From: Diaporthe sp. PMI_573
Taxonomy: Eukaryota; Ascomycota; Sordariomycetes; Diaporthales; Diaporthaceae
Assembly: GCA_021399435.1 (NCBI GenBank)
Contig: JAJTUP010000112.1
Location: 109,344-173,343 of the forward strand
Direction: 5' to 3'
DNA length: 64,000 nt
The position numbers and the translations under genes were made by a program. The notes under the pieces are model-generated. The model saw only the letters and a program-made list of their open reading frames with translations. It was not told the DNA's origin and searched no databases. Shown in pieces: positions 20,977 to 34,700 of this stretch (within the stretch, counting starts at the first letter, position 1; every line of letters begins with the position of its first letter).

Positions 20977-23493
20977 TTGATGGCTTCTGGGCACCCACCA
21001 CAACCCGCCCAGTCCGACCATGCCTTGACCTCTGATGTATCCGTCAACAACATGTCCTCACCCACGCAAGGTTTCAGGGAATCCTCCCCGGCCGGAGCGC
21101 CGCGGCGCACAAGGTCCCATTTCAACTATCGCCACCTCAACACCCTGGCCTCCTGCTCGGCATCATGTCCTCTGAGAGTCATCGCACACATCGATCTCGA
21201 CGCCTTCTACGCCCAGTGCGAGATGCGACGGCTTGATATTCCTGACGACCAGCCACTTGCTGTTCAACAATGGGAAGCACTTATTGCGGTAAACTACGCC
21301 GCGCGCAACTACGCGATTGGAAGATTCACAGACATCACTCAAGCCAAAGAGCTGTGTGATAATCTGATATGTCAGCACGTGGCGACCTGGCGGGAGGGTG
21401 AAGATAATTGGGCCTACCGCGATGACCATTTCATGAGCACTGACAAAGTCTCCTTGGACCCGTGAGTGCACGTGAGATTATTTGATTTCCCCCTTGCCAG
21501 TGAAATCTTGACCTGTGGAATGAAAAACTCATATGAAAAATCAGATATCGGTTGCAGTCGAGAAAAATCCTCGCCCTGATCAAAGAATCACTCCCCGCAA
21601 ACCTTCAGAAGGTCGAGAAAGCTTCCATAGACGAAGTGGTAAGCATTCCTTGGGAGTTGCGGTCTCCGTTCGCCCATGCTTCCCTGGAGGGCTTCAAAGA
21701 GCTGACACACCCGCAGTTTCTTGACCTGTCGGCCCAAGTGCACGCAATTCTTCTGGACCGCTTTCCCGAGCTCAGGAACCCGCCTCCCTATGATGACCCG
21801 ACCGAGAGATTGCCAATGCCCCCGGTAACAGCGCTCGACTGGAAGGCAGACGCATTGGTTGACCTCGATGACACAGAGACGGAGACAGATGATCCCGACT
21901 GGAACGACGTTGCTCTTTTGATAGGGTCTGAGATTGTTCGTCATGTCCGAGCAGCTATTCGTGCCCAACTCAAGTACACTTGTTCCGCGGTGGGTCCCAA
22001 GCATATCCAGGCTGGTCTTCCCGTTCTCAGGCTCATTCTACGTGAAACAGGGTGTCGCAAGCAACAAGATGCTCAGCAAGTTGGGCTCCGGTCACAAGAA
22101 ACCTAATGGGCAGACCGTCGTACGGCATCGAGCCATCCGGCAATTTCTGTCGGGCATCAAGTTCACCAAGATTCGGAATCTGGGAGGAAAGCTGGGCGAA
22201 CAGATTGCACAGACTTTCAACACGGAGTCCGTCAGCGATCTTCTGCTGGTCCCCGTAGAACAATTCAAGTCCAAGCTCGGAGATGACACCGGGGTGTGGG
22301 TTCACAAGTCAGTGTCACTTTTCTATTGCAACGGATCCCCGACTTTCATGTTTTTGGAATGTTCTAGAATGCAACACTTTGGGATCCGTACGTAGCAGGA
22401 CTAACGTCACCATTATAGTACAATAAGGGGCATCGATAATACTGAGGTCAACTCGCGTGTTCAGATCAAGTCAATGCTGTCAGCAAAATCATTTCGCCCC
22501 GCCATAAACAGCGTGGATTCGGCAGTGAAGTGGCTGACAATCTTTGTGAGCGACATCTTCTCCCGCTTAGTCGAGGAGGGCGTCATTGAGAACAAGCGAC
22601 GTCCTCGGTCGATCAATCTCTGCCACCGGCATGGCGGCCAAACACGCTCAAGGCAGGGTCCCATACCCCAGGGGAAGCCGATCGATAAGGAGTTGCTGCT
22701 TGACCTCGCCAAGAACCTTCTTAATCAGATCGTCCTCGAGGGCAAAGTTTGGCCATGTAAGCACTCGCGTGGCTGGGCTTTGTGCGCGCTGACAGAACCT
22801 CATGCTACCATATACCACACTATATACCGTGGCCAGCACCTTTGCTCTGAACGAGACACAACTGACAATGTGACTGACCCAGGCACAAACCTTTCCCTCA
22901 GTGTCGGCGGATTCGACGAGGGCATCACCGGTAACATGGGTATCGGAGCATTCCTTGTGAAGGGCGAGGAGGCACACTCTTTAAAGAGAAGCTCGCGAGA
23001 AGGCTCAAACGAGGCAACGCCTTCCAAGCAGCCAGAGAAAACCAGGAAGCTCGAGAAGGAAGGTATCCAGCGATTCTTTCCCAGAACGGCAACGACCGCG
23101 TGCGATGATGAAAATAGTGCTTTGAGTCCAGCCACTGGGCGGGTGGCCGGCGGTGAAACATCTCACAAGCACATCGGAAATTCCATGCCAGAACGGGATC
23201 CTGCAGATGCAGTTGCACGAAAAGAAGCCAGCAAGGACAATCAAGTGCAGGAACCAAGCACCTTCCTATGCCGTCGATGCAACGCCAGTTTTGAGGACGC
23301 TGAAGAGCTTCAATGCCATCAAGACGAGCACCTTGCCCGAGATCTTCATGAGGAGGAACGTGGCAGCCACTCATTTGCTGGACATTCTTCACTTGCAACC
23401 ACAGGAAACAACAAGGGCACATCTGCAACAGCCAAACGGCCCACGAAACGGAAGAAGATGGAGGTCGGGCAGAGCAAATTGAACTTTGGATGA
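20977..23493 (+). CDS. rad30: DNA polymerase eta, translesion Y-family polymerase
   Basis: Five exons (20977-21461, 21545-21989, 22051-22307, 22419-22756, 22883-23493) join in phase to 711 residues. The catalytic carboxylates are visible: D73 and D75 in HIDLDAFYAQC and D191/E192 in KASIDEVVSIP. The little-finger region follows, with IRGIDNTEV and QIKSMLSAKSFRP. A C2H2 ubiquitin-binding zinc finger starts at C638 (CRRC...HQDEH). PCNA-interaction candidates are KEGIQRFF (I570) and the extreme C-terminal QSKLNF. This layout of Y-family core, UBZ and PIP is that of Rad30/Pol eta, which inserts opposite UV dimers in the nucleus at stalled forks. The last intron (22757-22882) is 126 bp and contains no in-frame stop, so its retention would keep the frame. 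The start could instead be the ATG at 21052, which gives a more usual N terminus and removes 25 residues. Confidence 0.94.
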
Positions 23494-26400
23494 CGCGCCA
23501 CAGCTCGTCTCCTATGTTCTCACCAAAGTTTACCCAGAATGACAATCTAGACCGGAGCGCAGTCTGCTAAGCACCGAGCAAAGCCGTCTCAGGACACCCA
23601 AACAAGTCCGGGGATCACATCACGGTGTCGGGAGATGAGAGGAGATGAAAAGAGAAGGGGTGGTATGGCCTCTTCGATTCACCTGTCCCTATGACTTGGA
23701 ATGCGGCGCCTGTCCGCCCTGACTTGGACGATCACCCCGGGCATCACGATGCAGCAGGAACATTATTAGGCGACTACCGAGCACCGATGGACGAGACGTG
23801 AAGCCATATTTTTACGGCTGAGACGGGACGGTCGCCTAATACATGTTTCCCTTTTGAGGGCTCGTGTGCACGATGACCAGACCAAGCCGGCTGCCGGGAC
23901 TGGAGCCTGTGCCGCCTAGGAAACTCGTCGAGTGGTTGGTTGGTACTACCCAAGCTTCCCGTGTCTTGGACGGCAGGGACGGCTCGGGCTCCAGGCTCAG
24001 CCTGGAGAATCGACCACGTTGTGTCAAGGCTGTACTGTGTATATAGTAGAGAAGATTAACAGGGCGCCTGCCAAGACGATATATTGAATGCGCGTGAGGC
24101 TTGATCCGTATTGCCGTGCCTGGCTTGTCATTCTCTGTTTATCAACAAGCCAGCAAACGATCATCACGGCCTGCGCACTAAAACCAAAAGTACCCATGGA
24201 CATGTACCGTTTAGCGCAACTGCCGTACGGGACCAGGAAAGTGACAGGTACGGTACGAGAGTACCACAGGTTCTCATCATCAGGCCATCCATGTGGGTGA
24301 CCGAGGCCAACGTGAGGTTGATTGGCTTGAACCGCCCCCAATTGCCCTGGCCCCACCCCTGTTTGCAGGTCCCGTTAGGCACAGCGGCATGAAAGATTGA
24401 TACCCAAAGGACCGCCGCCGCGTGTTCCCACTTTTCCAGTGGCCACACTGGGGATGGCGATTTGGTGAACCCGACCCAATGGTTTGTAGCCTCCTTTGTG
24501 GGCACGGGCCAAAAGAGTTGGGATGACGGCTCACAAACACTTCCAGTTCCAGGGTTGTTCGAGGACAGCCTGACAAACCACCAGCCGCCGGAACACGATG
24601 GTCCCTCAGCAGGCCACGAAAGTCCAAGAGAACGCCGGTTGCAGCTCTCCCAGGCGCCAGTTGTGAACATGAACTGTTGTCTACTGTGCAATTATTACAG
24701 CTCATGGCGCAGGCGAGATCGACTGGACTGGACGACTGCAAGTTTTTGGGGCCCGTGCCACCGGGAAGAGCCATGTCCCTCGGGTATCAACGCGGCCTGG
24801 CCTTGCTGAGGCTGCCGGACGGGATCCATGGACAGCCTGGCCTGCCTGGCCTGTCTGGCTCGGTACCGCAGAGCGACCGAGTGATTCGAGGCAATAAATA
24901 TAGAAGAGGTCTCTGCCGCGCCGTGGTTTTATTAGGCTTTGGTTAAGACCAGGTTGGGCCTACCGAGGGGCTGCTGCCGGCCAGCCGAACTGTTAGGGCT
25001 GCCAGCGCCAAGCAGCGGGACTGAAGACGAAGGACCAGAAATGATTGCCGAAGAAGGTTTGCAATGACATTGGTAGGGCAGCAATGGCTAACACGGCCCG
25101 AGCTTCGCGAAACCGCCTTTTTGCGATCCAACGATCTTCCGCAGCCCTCGAGGTCGCACACGACAGCCCCGTTGTCGCGCATCATCGACGGCGACGGCGA
25201 CGGCGACGGCGGGCAACGGTCTCCAGTCTAGTACAACGCCGTAATTATTACTAGTCAGTAACAAAATGCCCTCACCACTGCTCCGCTTGTGTCTCCTGAG
25301 GCAGCAAAAGAACATGCATCGTGCCTGCTGGGCTTGTCGCTGGACCCGTCCGCTGTGTCCGACGCAGGGCAAGTCTTGCTCAGGAATCAGGATGTGTGCC
25401 AGGCGTCACCGCTAATTGGGGATGCCACGGCCAGGCACTTTGAGCACAGCCGGTATGTGATAGTCGGCCCTCTCACCACCACCGTGGCATGCTGCATCGC
25501 AGCATCGTTGTCACTCTGCCGCTGGCCGCTTAGGTTCTGGTCCAGGCCGGCCTGGCTGTGTCAGCCCATGCTCCGTCCAATGTCGCCGTTACAGCGCTAG
25601 GGACACCTCACGCGGCAACATGGATCGGAGTCGCGAGCCAACCAAGGCTGTCCACGCAAGTGCAGATCGGCCACAAATCATCCCGATGTTCTCCTTCCTG
25701 CCTTGCTTCGCGCTGGGCTCTCATGTCTGTCCTACCGCTCGTGCTTAGGCGGACGGAGCCGGGCTATTGGATTGGCTTCTGCCCTGTGTGCTTGACCACA
25801 CGCGCCGTGGATGATGGATGGATGGGCTGTCGCCCGGCCTTACCCCCACCCCCCTTTTTCTTCCAAGGTTGCCTCTGTACACAGTAACGTCTGACGCAAA
25901 TACTCTGTACGCTGACGGCCTGCCAAGTTATGCAGTGACCTGGTGCGCTGGCCAGGGGCTGCCAGGTAGCCGGGCTAATTCTCTGCTTAGCTTTGCTTCG
26001 CCGGAGCTGCTGTGCACCAGACGCCTCCCTGTGGGGGCATGCCATCAGCTGCAGGCATCATCTTTCTTCTTTTTAATTTCTCACGCAGTGACAGACGGAA
26101 ACGAAGCGGAAGCCACCTCGTCGTCCAAACAAAAGATAAACGGCTACCGACCGGTTCTTTACTGCAATAGGAAATCTTGCAGGCCCAAGTCTGTGGGCTC
26201 TGCCTGCCTTACCTGTCTGGGAAACCCCTGTCCCGGTGCCGCTTTGGTACACGTACATGCTGGAGGCACACGGTGACATTTGACCTGGCCAAGCTGGCCA
26301 AGCAGGGAGGTCTCCCGTTCAGTCAGGCTGCAGCCCAGCCACGGGACCCCCAGCCAACGGCGAGTCACCACCTGGGCCGCTCTGCTGCAGTGTGTACGCC

Positions 26401-26550
26401 TTGTGCAACTGTTGGAGTGTTGTGTACAGGCGGGCACCCGGTACAATCAGGTACTCCGTCAAGCAGCCAACCGAGACGGGAGCACCATGTACCCAAGCTC
26501 CCCCTCCCCACCCGAAATCTGCTGGGGCCTGGGAAGTCGCGGGCCCCACC
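23494..26550. other. intergenic, no gene recognised
   Basis: About 3 kb. It includes a 24-bp (CGACGG)4 repeat at 25186-25209 and many short shadow frames. No protein family or RNA gene is recognised. Confidence 0.5.
25186..25209. repeat. hexamer repeat (CGACGG)4
   Basis: Four perfect copies of CGACGG, followed by a partial copy. Confidence 0.9.
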
Positions 26551-26927
26551 CCCCAACTCCTCGCCTGCTGTTGCTCCAGCCAGCTCTTTCTTTCCCTCTC
26601 CGGCCTTCTTGGTCCTGCCGCTCGGTCTGGGTCTGGGTCTGGGTCCTGGTCCTGGTCCTTGTCCTTGTCCTTTTCTTCCCACGTCTCCCCCCGTCCTTCC
26701 CCTCCATCATCGCCCTTTTCAACCGTTCTGTCCGCCCGCACCCTGCCAACATTTCTGTTTCGCGTGTCTCTGCTCTCTTCACGTCGACTTCCAGCGATCG
26801 TCTTGAGGATCCGTCTCCCCTTCCAGACTAACCTCCATCTTTCTTCCCTTAACCCCCCTTCCCCTTCATCCTCTTCCTGGCTGTCTGGAACAAACCCTGC
26901 TTTCCACTCCCCACAGATCAAGCTACC
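26550..26927 (+). promoter_or_regulatory. pyrimidine-rich leader of the RfeG gene
   Basis: A C/T-rich strand with a degenerate hexamer tract (GGTCTG, then GGTCCT and GTCCTT units, 26624-26671) and CTTTCTTTCCCTCTC-type runs leads directly into ACC-ATG at 26928. It is most likely transcribed leader and core promoter. Confidence 0.45.
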
Positions 26928-28174
26928 ATGTCTTCAAGAAGAGACCACGGCTCCGGCACGCCGTCCAACGCTTCGGCACGCCAGAACGAGTACTTCATTC
27001 CTCGTGATGGCATAGATCGCGAAGTGATCACCGCAGACATTTGTCGCTACCTCGGCAACGATGCGCTCGTTCGCCCCGGCACCTACGAAGTATGAACACT
27101 ACTCCGTCCGCGCGAGACCAACGCTCGCTCGTCTTGTCGACCGTCGTGCTAATGCCGTCTCCGTGACAGGACAAGAAGAGCGGCCGAGTAATACAAGGCT
27201 ACTTCGTTACAGCCTACAGAAATTTGACATCCGTACGTGCTCCTCCTGCTCCGGCTGGTCCAGGCTGAATAATGCTGACTGCCCTCTTTTCCCAGGCCAT
27301 GATCGCCGACCTAAAGGCCGACTCGGCTCGATGGGAACAGGAGAGGCGGAATCATTCTGGAGGTACACTAACCTCGCACGACTCGTCTGCATTCTTCATG
27401 AGAAGCTCAAAGTCTAACTCACCACCAGCGAGATACAGCGATTCGCAGAATCGTTTCAGCGGTGCAAGTCTTTCCCAGTATGATACCTCCGCAGCGTTCT
27501 ATTCAAGTGGGCCAAGCCGTGATTCTTATGATAACGTTCCCAGATACCCAGGAAGCGATGCCCCAGGATACAGCGCCAGCAACGCATCCCAACCTTACCA
27601 CCAGGACAACAGGCAATCCGGATATGGTGGGCAATACCCGCAGGGCACATTTCCTCAGGTCCCGGATGCCAGGACATATTCGCAGCAGCAAGTCCCTGGA
27701 TCCAGTTCTGTCTATGGCGGCCAGGCCTACCCGAACCATCCCACGAACAATGTGCCGGACCCGGTTCCCTACTATTCCGGCGGCATGTCGGTGGTGTCGC
27801 CACAGTCTCAGCATCGCCCACCGGGTTACCCTCAGGACGCTTCTAGTAGAAGCGCCTACCCTCCAACCACCTACGGAGGTCAAGAACAGGCATTCTACGC
27901 GCAATACTCCATTCCCCAGCCCCATGATGCCTCTTTTGGTCGCCAGGCGTATGGATCCACCAGCCAGGCCGAGATCCTGGGCACTTCCTCCGGCCAAGCT
28001 CCAATGTACGACCGCCAGTATGAGCCCCAGCCCCAGTACGATAATAAGACTCCCCCTCCTTCCCGCCCAGCTGCGTCTTCCAGTTCACAGGCTCAAACGG
28101 GACATAGTGGAAGTTCACATTCACGCCGCAGCGACCGCGAGCGGGACCGCGAGGACAGACCTCGTCGCCGATAA
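26928..28174 (+). CDS. rfeG: RfeG-like fungal protein (putative transcription factor)
   Basis: Exons 26928-27089, 27170-27232 and 27296-28174 (introns of 80 and 63 bp, both phase 0) give 367 residues. The N terminus carries the conserved block NEYFIPRDGIDREVITADIC, then RYLGNDALVRPGTYE, IQGYFVTAYRNLTSAMI and ADLKADSARWEQERR. The remaining two thirds is low-complexity, rich in Tyr, Gln, Pro, Ser and Gly, and ends in an Arg/Asp/Glu run (SRRSDRERDREDRPRRR). The N-terminal block is widely conserved in filamentous fungi under the name RfeG. The transcription-factor label is inherited annotation: I see no classical DNA-binding motif. The Tyr/Gln-rich tail resembles prion-like or RNA-binding regions, which is inference. 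Confidence 0.83.
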
Positions 28175-31100
28175 AGAATCACGAAGATGACCTCGCCACA
28201 CGGGAGACCATATTCCGTGAGTAATGTTGATGACGCGGTCCCTGCCTGAAATGGAATTTTAGTGCTTTTTTTCTGCTTCGAACCTGGAAATGACACTCGC
28301 TCTGCGGGTTGAACTTACCCAGGACCACTCCCTGTCTTCAAGTGGGTTTATCGCGGACCTTCCGAGCTATTGAATTTTGCGCCTTTCCCGAGCGGCTGGA
28401 TTTATTCAACTTGGGCTGGATTTTTACTCTCTGGCAAGGCGCCCTGGTTCCAATGGATCAATTCCCGGACTTTGCCCCTGGACGTGGATTTACGCTTGCA
28501 TTGCTCTGGATGATACCGACGACTTGCATCCCGGAAGGACGAATCGCACCCGGTGTTGATGATTTGCGTGAGCTTCTGCGGCCCCTTGCGTTTGCCGTTG
28601 CGTTACTTTCTGCCAGGACCGAGCCTCACGGGGGAAGAAGGCTCATTAAGCCTTGATGGGCTTCCCTCACTGGTTCACAGACTACCCTTTGCTGTCCGGA
28701 TTCGACCGTGCGGGACTGGAAGCGGCGTCTGCTGCCCATCAATCATGATGCACCCCTCCTGTCCAAGAGAGAAGTTCCACTTGCCGAGGCCGGCTTCTCA
28801 TTCATCTGTGATAGAACGGTAAGGTCAGCATCCGGACAGCAAGGTGTGTCGACGTTTGTAAATACAGCTCGGTCTTGACACACCATCCAACTCTCAAATC
28901 GACTGGTCTGGATCTTTCCGCTTGGGTCCTGTTGACACTCAACTGCAACTGACTGACCGCAGACTACTCCTGGATCGTTCAAGCACGGACCACCCAGGAC
29001 AAGTCAGACTGGACGGACTGGACGCCCAGAGCACCCTGGACCGGGACTACTCTCCCCTCTGGCTATCATTGCGGAACATTCTTTGATGAGACGTGCCGTC
29101 GTGGACTTTCAACCACCTTGGATCAACACCACTGGGAAACACTGGAAAGCCCCGAAACACCCAAGATCCCTTGGATGAAGGACCTGAGCACCCAGGATGA
29201 TTCCTACAGGAAAGCCGCGTCTCCTTCAGATCGCGATGGAACACAGAACACTGTCAATTCAAGGACACCGAACTCTGGGATCGCTTGATTGAGGCTCTCC
29301 TAGTCTTCGAGACTAGGAACCTCTGCCTGGCAAGGTCTCACGAAAGTATGTTTTGGAGACGTCTGTCTCAGCTTATTGGCGGTAAGATACATGGACATCG
29401 GTCGTCTCGTTGAGGCCCGATCCGGACCATCAAAGCCATTGCTGGACTTTCCTAATCCTGCTGCTTGGGTTCCGTGTCCCCCCCACCTTTTGTGCGACGT
29501 GGACAGATCGATGATCGGATCCAATAACTCGACCGGTCCTCCGGCCTCCCAGTCCGGAAATGTTTGCTTTAGCTACTGCTGCAGACTGCTACCCAGTCGC
29601 CTCGTGCCACAAGCAGGCAAATGGCCTCGTAACGCGCAAACTGCCAGGATCCTACTTTTCTTTTTCTTGTGCTGGCCTATTGCAACACTCCTCCGTGGGA
29701 AACTCGTTGGATGGAATGTTACTTTTGGCAACCGAGCTTTCGACACAAAACCTCACGGGACGCCTCCCAAGAACAAGCCAATGGACCAACGGACCCGCCA
29801 AGTCACATTCCGTGCCCTGACTTGGTCCGTCAAACGCGTATGTTTTATCTCGTATTTGTTTTCTTTGACTCCGGACAACTCTGGACATGGGCTGCTTTCG
29901 TATGCAGCGTCTTGTAGTCGAGTGAATTTGTGAGAGTGGCACGGATTCGACGGACGGATCGCTAACCCGGGCCTTTCAGCTCTCATCGAAGCCAGAGGAT
30001 CGCTATGGAAAAGTCACAAGCAGGGTAATCCGTTTGGATCGTCTGGGACAGGGTCAAGGCCAATGGCTGTGCTTATTTGGAATGTTCCGGGACGGTTGCA
30101 TTGAGAGCATTGATGGCAGGAAGGCGCCTGGTGTGGATGTTTTGGTTTATTAGCTCGACTGGGAGGCGCACTGGTGTTGTGCTGGAGTATGGAACCTGGG
30201 ATCTCGGCGGAGACCAAAATGGGTCTCGAGACGGTAGAAATGTGCCTGCCTGTTGGTAGCCTGGAATGATATCACAACGGTGACAGCGACTGTACGAGCT
30301 GAATGAGGATGGCATGTTGAAATGATGATTTAACGGCACGTGTACATGTGACAGTAGTAGCGCTGCCCACCCACCCCTTGCCCCTTTCTTCCCCAGGGGC
30401 CTGGGCGCACCACCACCTTCATTCTTCCAGGCCAATGGCTCTCGTTGCAACACAGCTGGGGATAATGATGCTCAAGAGTCTGTGTTGGTCTTCTGTCACG
30501 GGGAAAGTTGGCCCGTGGAACAAATCACGACTGCATCCCATGCGATTGATGGGCTGAAGTATGAGCATGTCAGCTCTATCAGGACTGCCAGCATCACAAC
30601 CTTTTGGTTGTAATTTTCTGCAGGAGTAGCTATGTATACAGTGGGGGATGCTTCCCAGGTCAATCAAGCCTGACAAATGGCTATTTTTAAGGACAATAGC
30701 ATAACGGGAAGCGCGGCAACCCGCAATCCAAGGATACTGTGTGGGCTGCGACCGGCCTTCACCCAGTCAGTCTCTTTTCGTCGCTGCTGCCCGGTAGGAG
30801 CTGCGGGACGCTGGCGATACCCGATTGGGGCAGACAAAGGGGGCCTGCTGCAGCCGCATGATTCCAGAGGAGGGTGTGAAACACTCCAGACAGGAGCTCA
30901 GAAATATGCCACGTGGTATAAAGTATGTGAAGAACATGTGTAGTTTGCACTTTGCACTTGATTTTCTTTTTTTGAACTGCCTTATTTTGTGCTGTCTGTC
31001 GGTGGAGAGGGCTAGGGAGAGACTAAAAACAAACACGAACAAAAAAACACAGACACGCAGGGCTCGAGACCAACAACTATAGACTAGACTGGCCGGCCGA

Positions 31101-31733
31101 TCTACATAATATAGCCGAATCCCAAGCATTTGACGAATCAGACGGGCTGGGTTGGCGGTTTTTCGGCGAACCAAGCGAGCCTTCTCAGCTGTGCCTGGGC
31201 GTGACCCCCGGGTAGCTCTCCTCTCTCTGTGCTTGTCGATGCCAGTCTAGCTGCAAGACGTGTATGGATTGCAGATATATATATATATTTGTGGTCTGGA
31301 CACAAATCTGAAGACCAAAGAGTAGTAATTCCTCAGACAACAATACATGGCAAAGCAGACGCTGAGGCTCGAAAAAGAACCCCGCGTCCGACACTCAGCC
31401 TCAACCGTTGCTGTCAGTTGTCGCGGGTCGTGTAGACCCCTGGATCTGTACTGCAATTGGTTTCCGCTGCCCCGCTATGGCCCTGCCCTGCACCGGCCTG
31501 CCTTTTCTGCCCGCCAAAGATTTTTGTTAGATGCATCCTCGATAAGCGGCTGTTGTTCACCCACCGCAACGCACCGCAACGCAACGCACCGCAGACCGTA
31601 GTCCGTAGTCCGCAGAGCAGACGGAACACACACACACACACACGTCAACTCACACTGCCTCCCTTCCCTCTCCTGCCTCGAGGCAAACAACCCACCCCCC
31701 TCTGTATGTACAGGCCCGCATCTTGACGTCAAG
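28175..31733. other. intergenic, no gene recognised
   Basis: About 3.5 kb between RfeG and the karyopherin gene. The first part is likely RfeG 3' untranslated region. A 185-codon plus-strand frame at 29376-29933 has no motif and rival frames. Near the right end lie a (TA)n stretch (about 31274-31290) and an (AC)9 tract at 31626-31643, probably in the karyopherin promoter or leader. Confidence 0.5.
31626..31643. repeat. (AC)9 dinucleotide repeat
   Basis: A perfect AC repeat about 90 bp upstream of the karyopherin start codon. Confidence 0.9.
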
Positions 31734-34700
31734 ATGGATGCCTCCGCCATTCGAAGTTGCATAATAGCCACCCTCGACGCCGACGCCGACAGTCGCAGGA
31801 GGGCCGAGTTGCAGCTCAAACAGGTACGACGCCCACTCCGCCGCACGCCGCCGCCGCCCACGATCCTCACCTCGACACCGTGGTCGCCAGGGGCATGGCC
31901 TTGCTCCATCTATCGCACCTCCCATGCTGATCCCAACCGTGCTTGCAGGCAGAGGAACACAATGGCTTTCTCGACGCCCTCCTCGACATCTTGCAGTCCG
32001 AGCAGGACACAAATTACCGTCTTTCCAGTGCGTCCCACTCCCACCTTGCCACTGCTTCTCTGCCGTCACCCAACTCTCCATGGCTCAGTCCAGAACACCT
32101 GGGGAGGGGGGCGCCCTCGGGGGCCGCCTCCCACCATGAAATGAAGCCCTGTCAGCTAACGCGTGCTCCAGCCGTCATCTATATCAAGAACCGCGTCAAC
32201 CGAGCCTGGGCCGGGACAGACCATTTCCCAAACGAGCATCCCATAGCTGAAGATGAAAAGTCGAGAGTCCGCGAACGATTACTGCCCATCCTGGCCTCGT
32301 CACAAGGTCTCATCCGACAGCAGCTCATCCCCATCCTGCAAAGAATCTTACATTGGGACTTTCCCGAGAAATGGCCCACGTTCATGGACTTCACCATCCA
32401 ACTACTGAACACCAACGACCCCCTGTCAGTGCTCGCCGGTCTGCAATGTCTGCTGGCCATCTGCCGTGCCTACCGCTTCAAGGCCAGCGACGGAGAGAAC
32501 AGGGCGCACTTCGACAAGATCATCGAGGCCAGCTTTCCCAGGCTGCTGGCTGTTTCCACCGAGCTCGTGGCACAGGAGAGCGAGGAGGCCGGGGAGATGC
32601 TACACATTGCTTTGAAAGCTTACAAGCACGCGACATGGGTCAGTAGAGGAGCAAACACCCCCCCCCCCAAAACTCTTTCCAAAGCAAGCTTATCCTGCTG
32701 CGAGTTGTGCCAACTGACTCTGGTCCCTCCCCACAGCTCGACCTGTCCGCCTTCCTCCGCCAGCAGCAGAACACGATAGGCTGGTGCACTGTCTTTCTCC
32801 AGACGGTCTCCAAGACTCCGCCCGCCATCGCAATGTCGGATGAGCCCCTCGAGCGCGAACGACATCACTGGTGGAAGGCAAAGAAGTGGGCGTACTTCAA
32901 CCTCAACAGGCTATACATAAGGCAAGCTCACCGATCCATCATGTCTCGTAATCGATGCTAACTGTGCGGCAGGCACGGCAACCCACAGGCAATCACTAAG
33001 AACGAGGGCGACCAGATGGCGTTTGCCAACTTCTTCTCCTCGAGTATCGCTCCCGAGATCCTCAAACATTACCTCCAGGAGATTGAGAAGTGGGTCGCAA
33101 AAACATCTTGGCTGAGCAGGCCCTGCTTGTCTTACAGCATTGTCTTTATGGACGAATGCGTACGGCCCAAGGAGATGTGGGCACACCTCCGGCCTCACCT
33201 CACCAACCTCGTCACCCATTTCATCTTTCCCGTACTCTGCCTGTCTCGGGAGGACATCGAGAAGTTCGAGGACGAGCCTGAGGAGTATCTCCACCGAAAA
33301 TTGAACTTCTACGAGGAAGTCTCAGCTCCAGACGTGTCGGCGACCAACTTCCTGGTGGCGCTGACCAAGAACCGCCGGAAGCAGACCTTCGAGCTTCTGC
33401 AGTTCATCAACAACGTTGTGAGCACCTACGAGTCTGCGCCGGATGACAAGAAGGACCACGTATCCAAGGAGGGTGCTTTGCGCATGATTGGAACGCTCGC
33501 TCCGGTCATACTTGGCAAGAAGTCTCCGATCGCAGACCAGGTCGAATACTTCCTCGTCCGATACGTCTTCCCAGATTTCACAAGCTCTCAGGGCTATCTC
33601 CGGGCGCGGGCATGTGATACTATTGAGAAGTTTGAGCAGCTCGACTTCAAGGACCAGAACCACCTGCTCACCATTTACCGCAACATCCTGGACTGCATGG
33701 CCGACCCCGCCCTCCCGGTCCGTGTCACGGCTGCCCTTGCCCTCCAGCCTCTCATCCGACACGACGTCATCCGCACCAGCATGCAGACGGCTATTCCCAC
33801 GATCATGCAACAGCTTTTGAAGCTGGCGAACGAGGCCGACATCGATGCTCTGGCCAACGTCATGGAGGACTTCGTTGAGGTCTTCGCCACTGAACTGACT
33901 CCGTTCGCCGTTGCCCTGAGTGAGCAGCTGCGCGATACCTACCTCCGGATCGTCAACGAGCTCCTAGAGAGGAGCAACTCGCGGGACGACGACGAGTACG
34001 GCGACTTCCTTGACGATAAGAGCATCACGGCCCTCGGTGTCTTGCAGACGATCGGGACCTTGATCCTCACCCTGGAGAGCACACCTGATGTTCTGCTACA
34101 CATCGAGGCAGTGCTCATGCCGGTTATCCGAATTACGCTAGACAACAAGCTCTACGGTATGTTTACTGCTACTCCGGAACCCGCGAGTACATGCGATGCT
34201 AACACGGGTCAGACCTGTACAACGAGGTGTTTGAGATTATCGACAGCTGTACATTTGCTGCCAAGGCCATCTCGCCCACCATGTGGCAGGCCTTCGAGCT
34301 CATCCACCGTACCTTCAAGGCGGGAGCCGAACTCTACCTCGAGGACATGCTCCCTGCTCTGGATAATTTCGTGCAGTTTGGCGTCCCGCAGCTGATCCAG
34401 AAGCCGGAGTACGTTGAGGCACTGTACTCGATGGTCTCAGACATGTTCAACGACCCCAAGGTCGGCGGCATCGACAGAATTTGCGCCTGCAAACTGTCCG
34501 AGGCCATGATGCTGAGCCTGCCTGGCCACATCGACAACTGTGTCAATGGGTTTATCAACATGGCTATGGGCGTGCTGACGACCGAGGAGGTCAAGATCAA
34601 GTCATACAAGATCCACTTGATGGAGATCATCATTAATGCCATCTACTACAACCCGATCCTGACGCTCCAGGTGCTCGAGACCAAGGGTTGGACGAACAAA

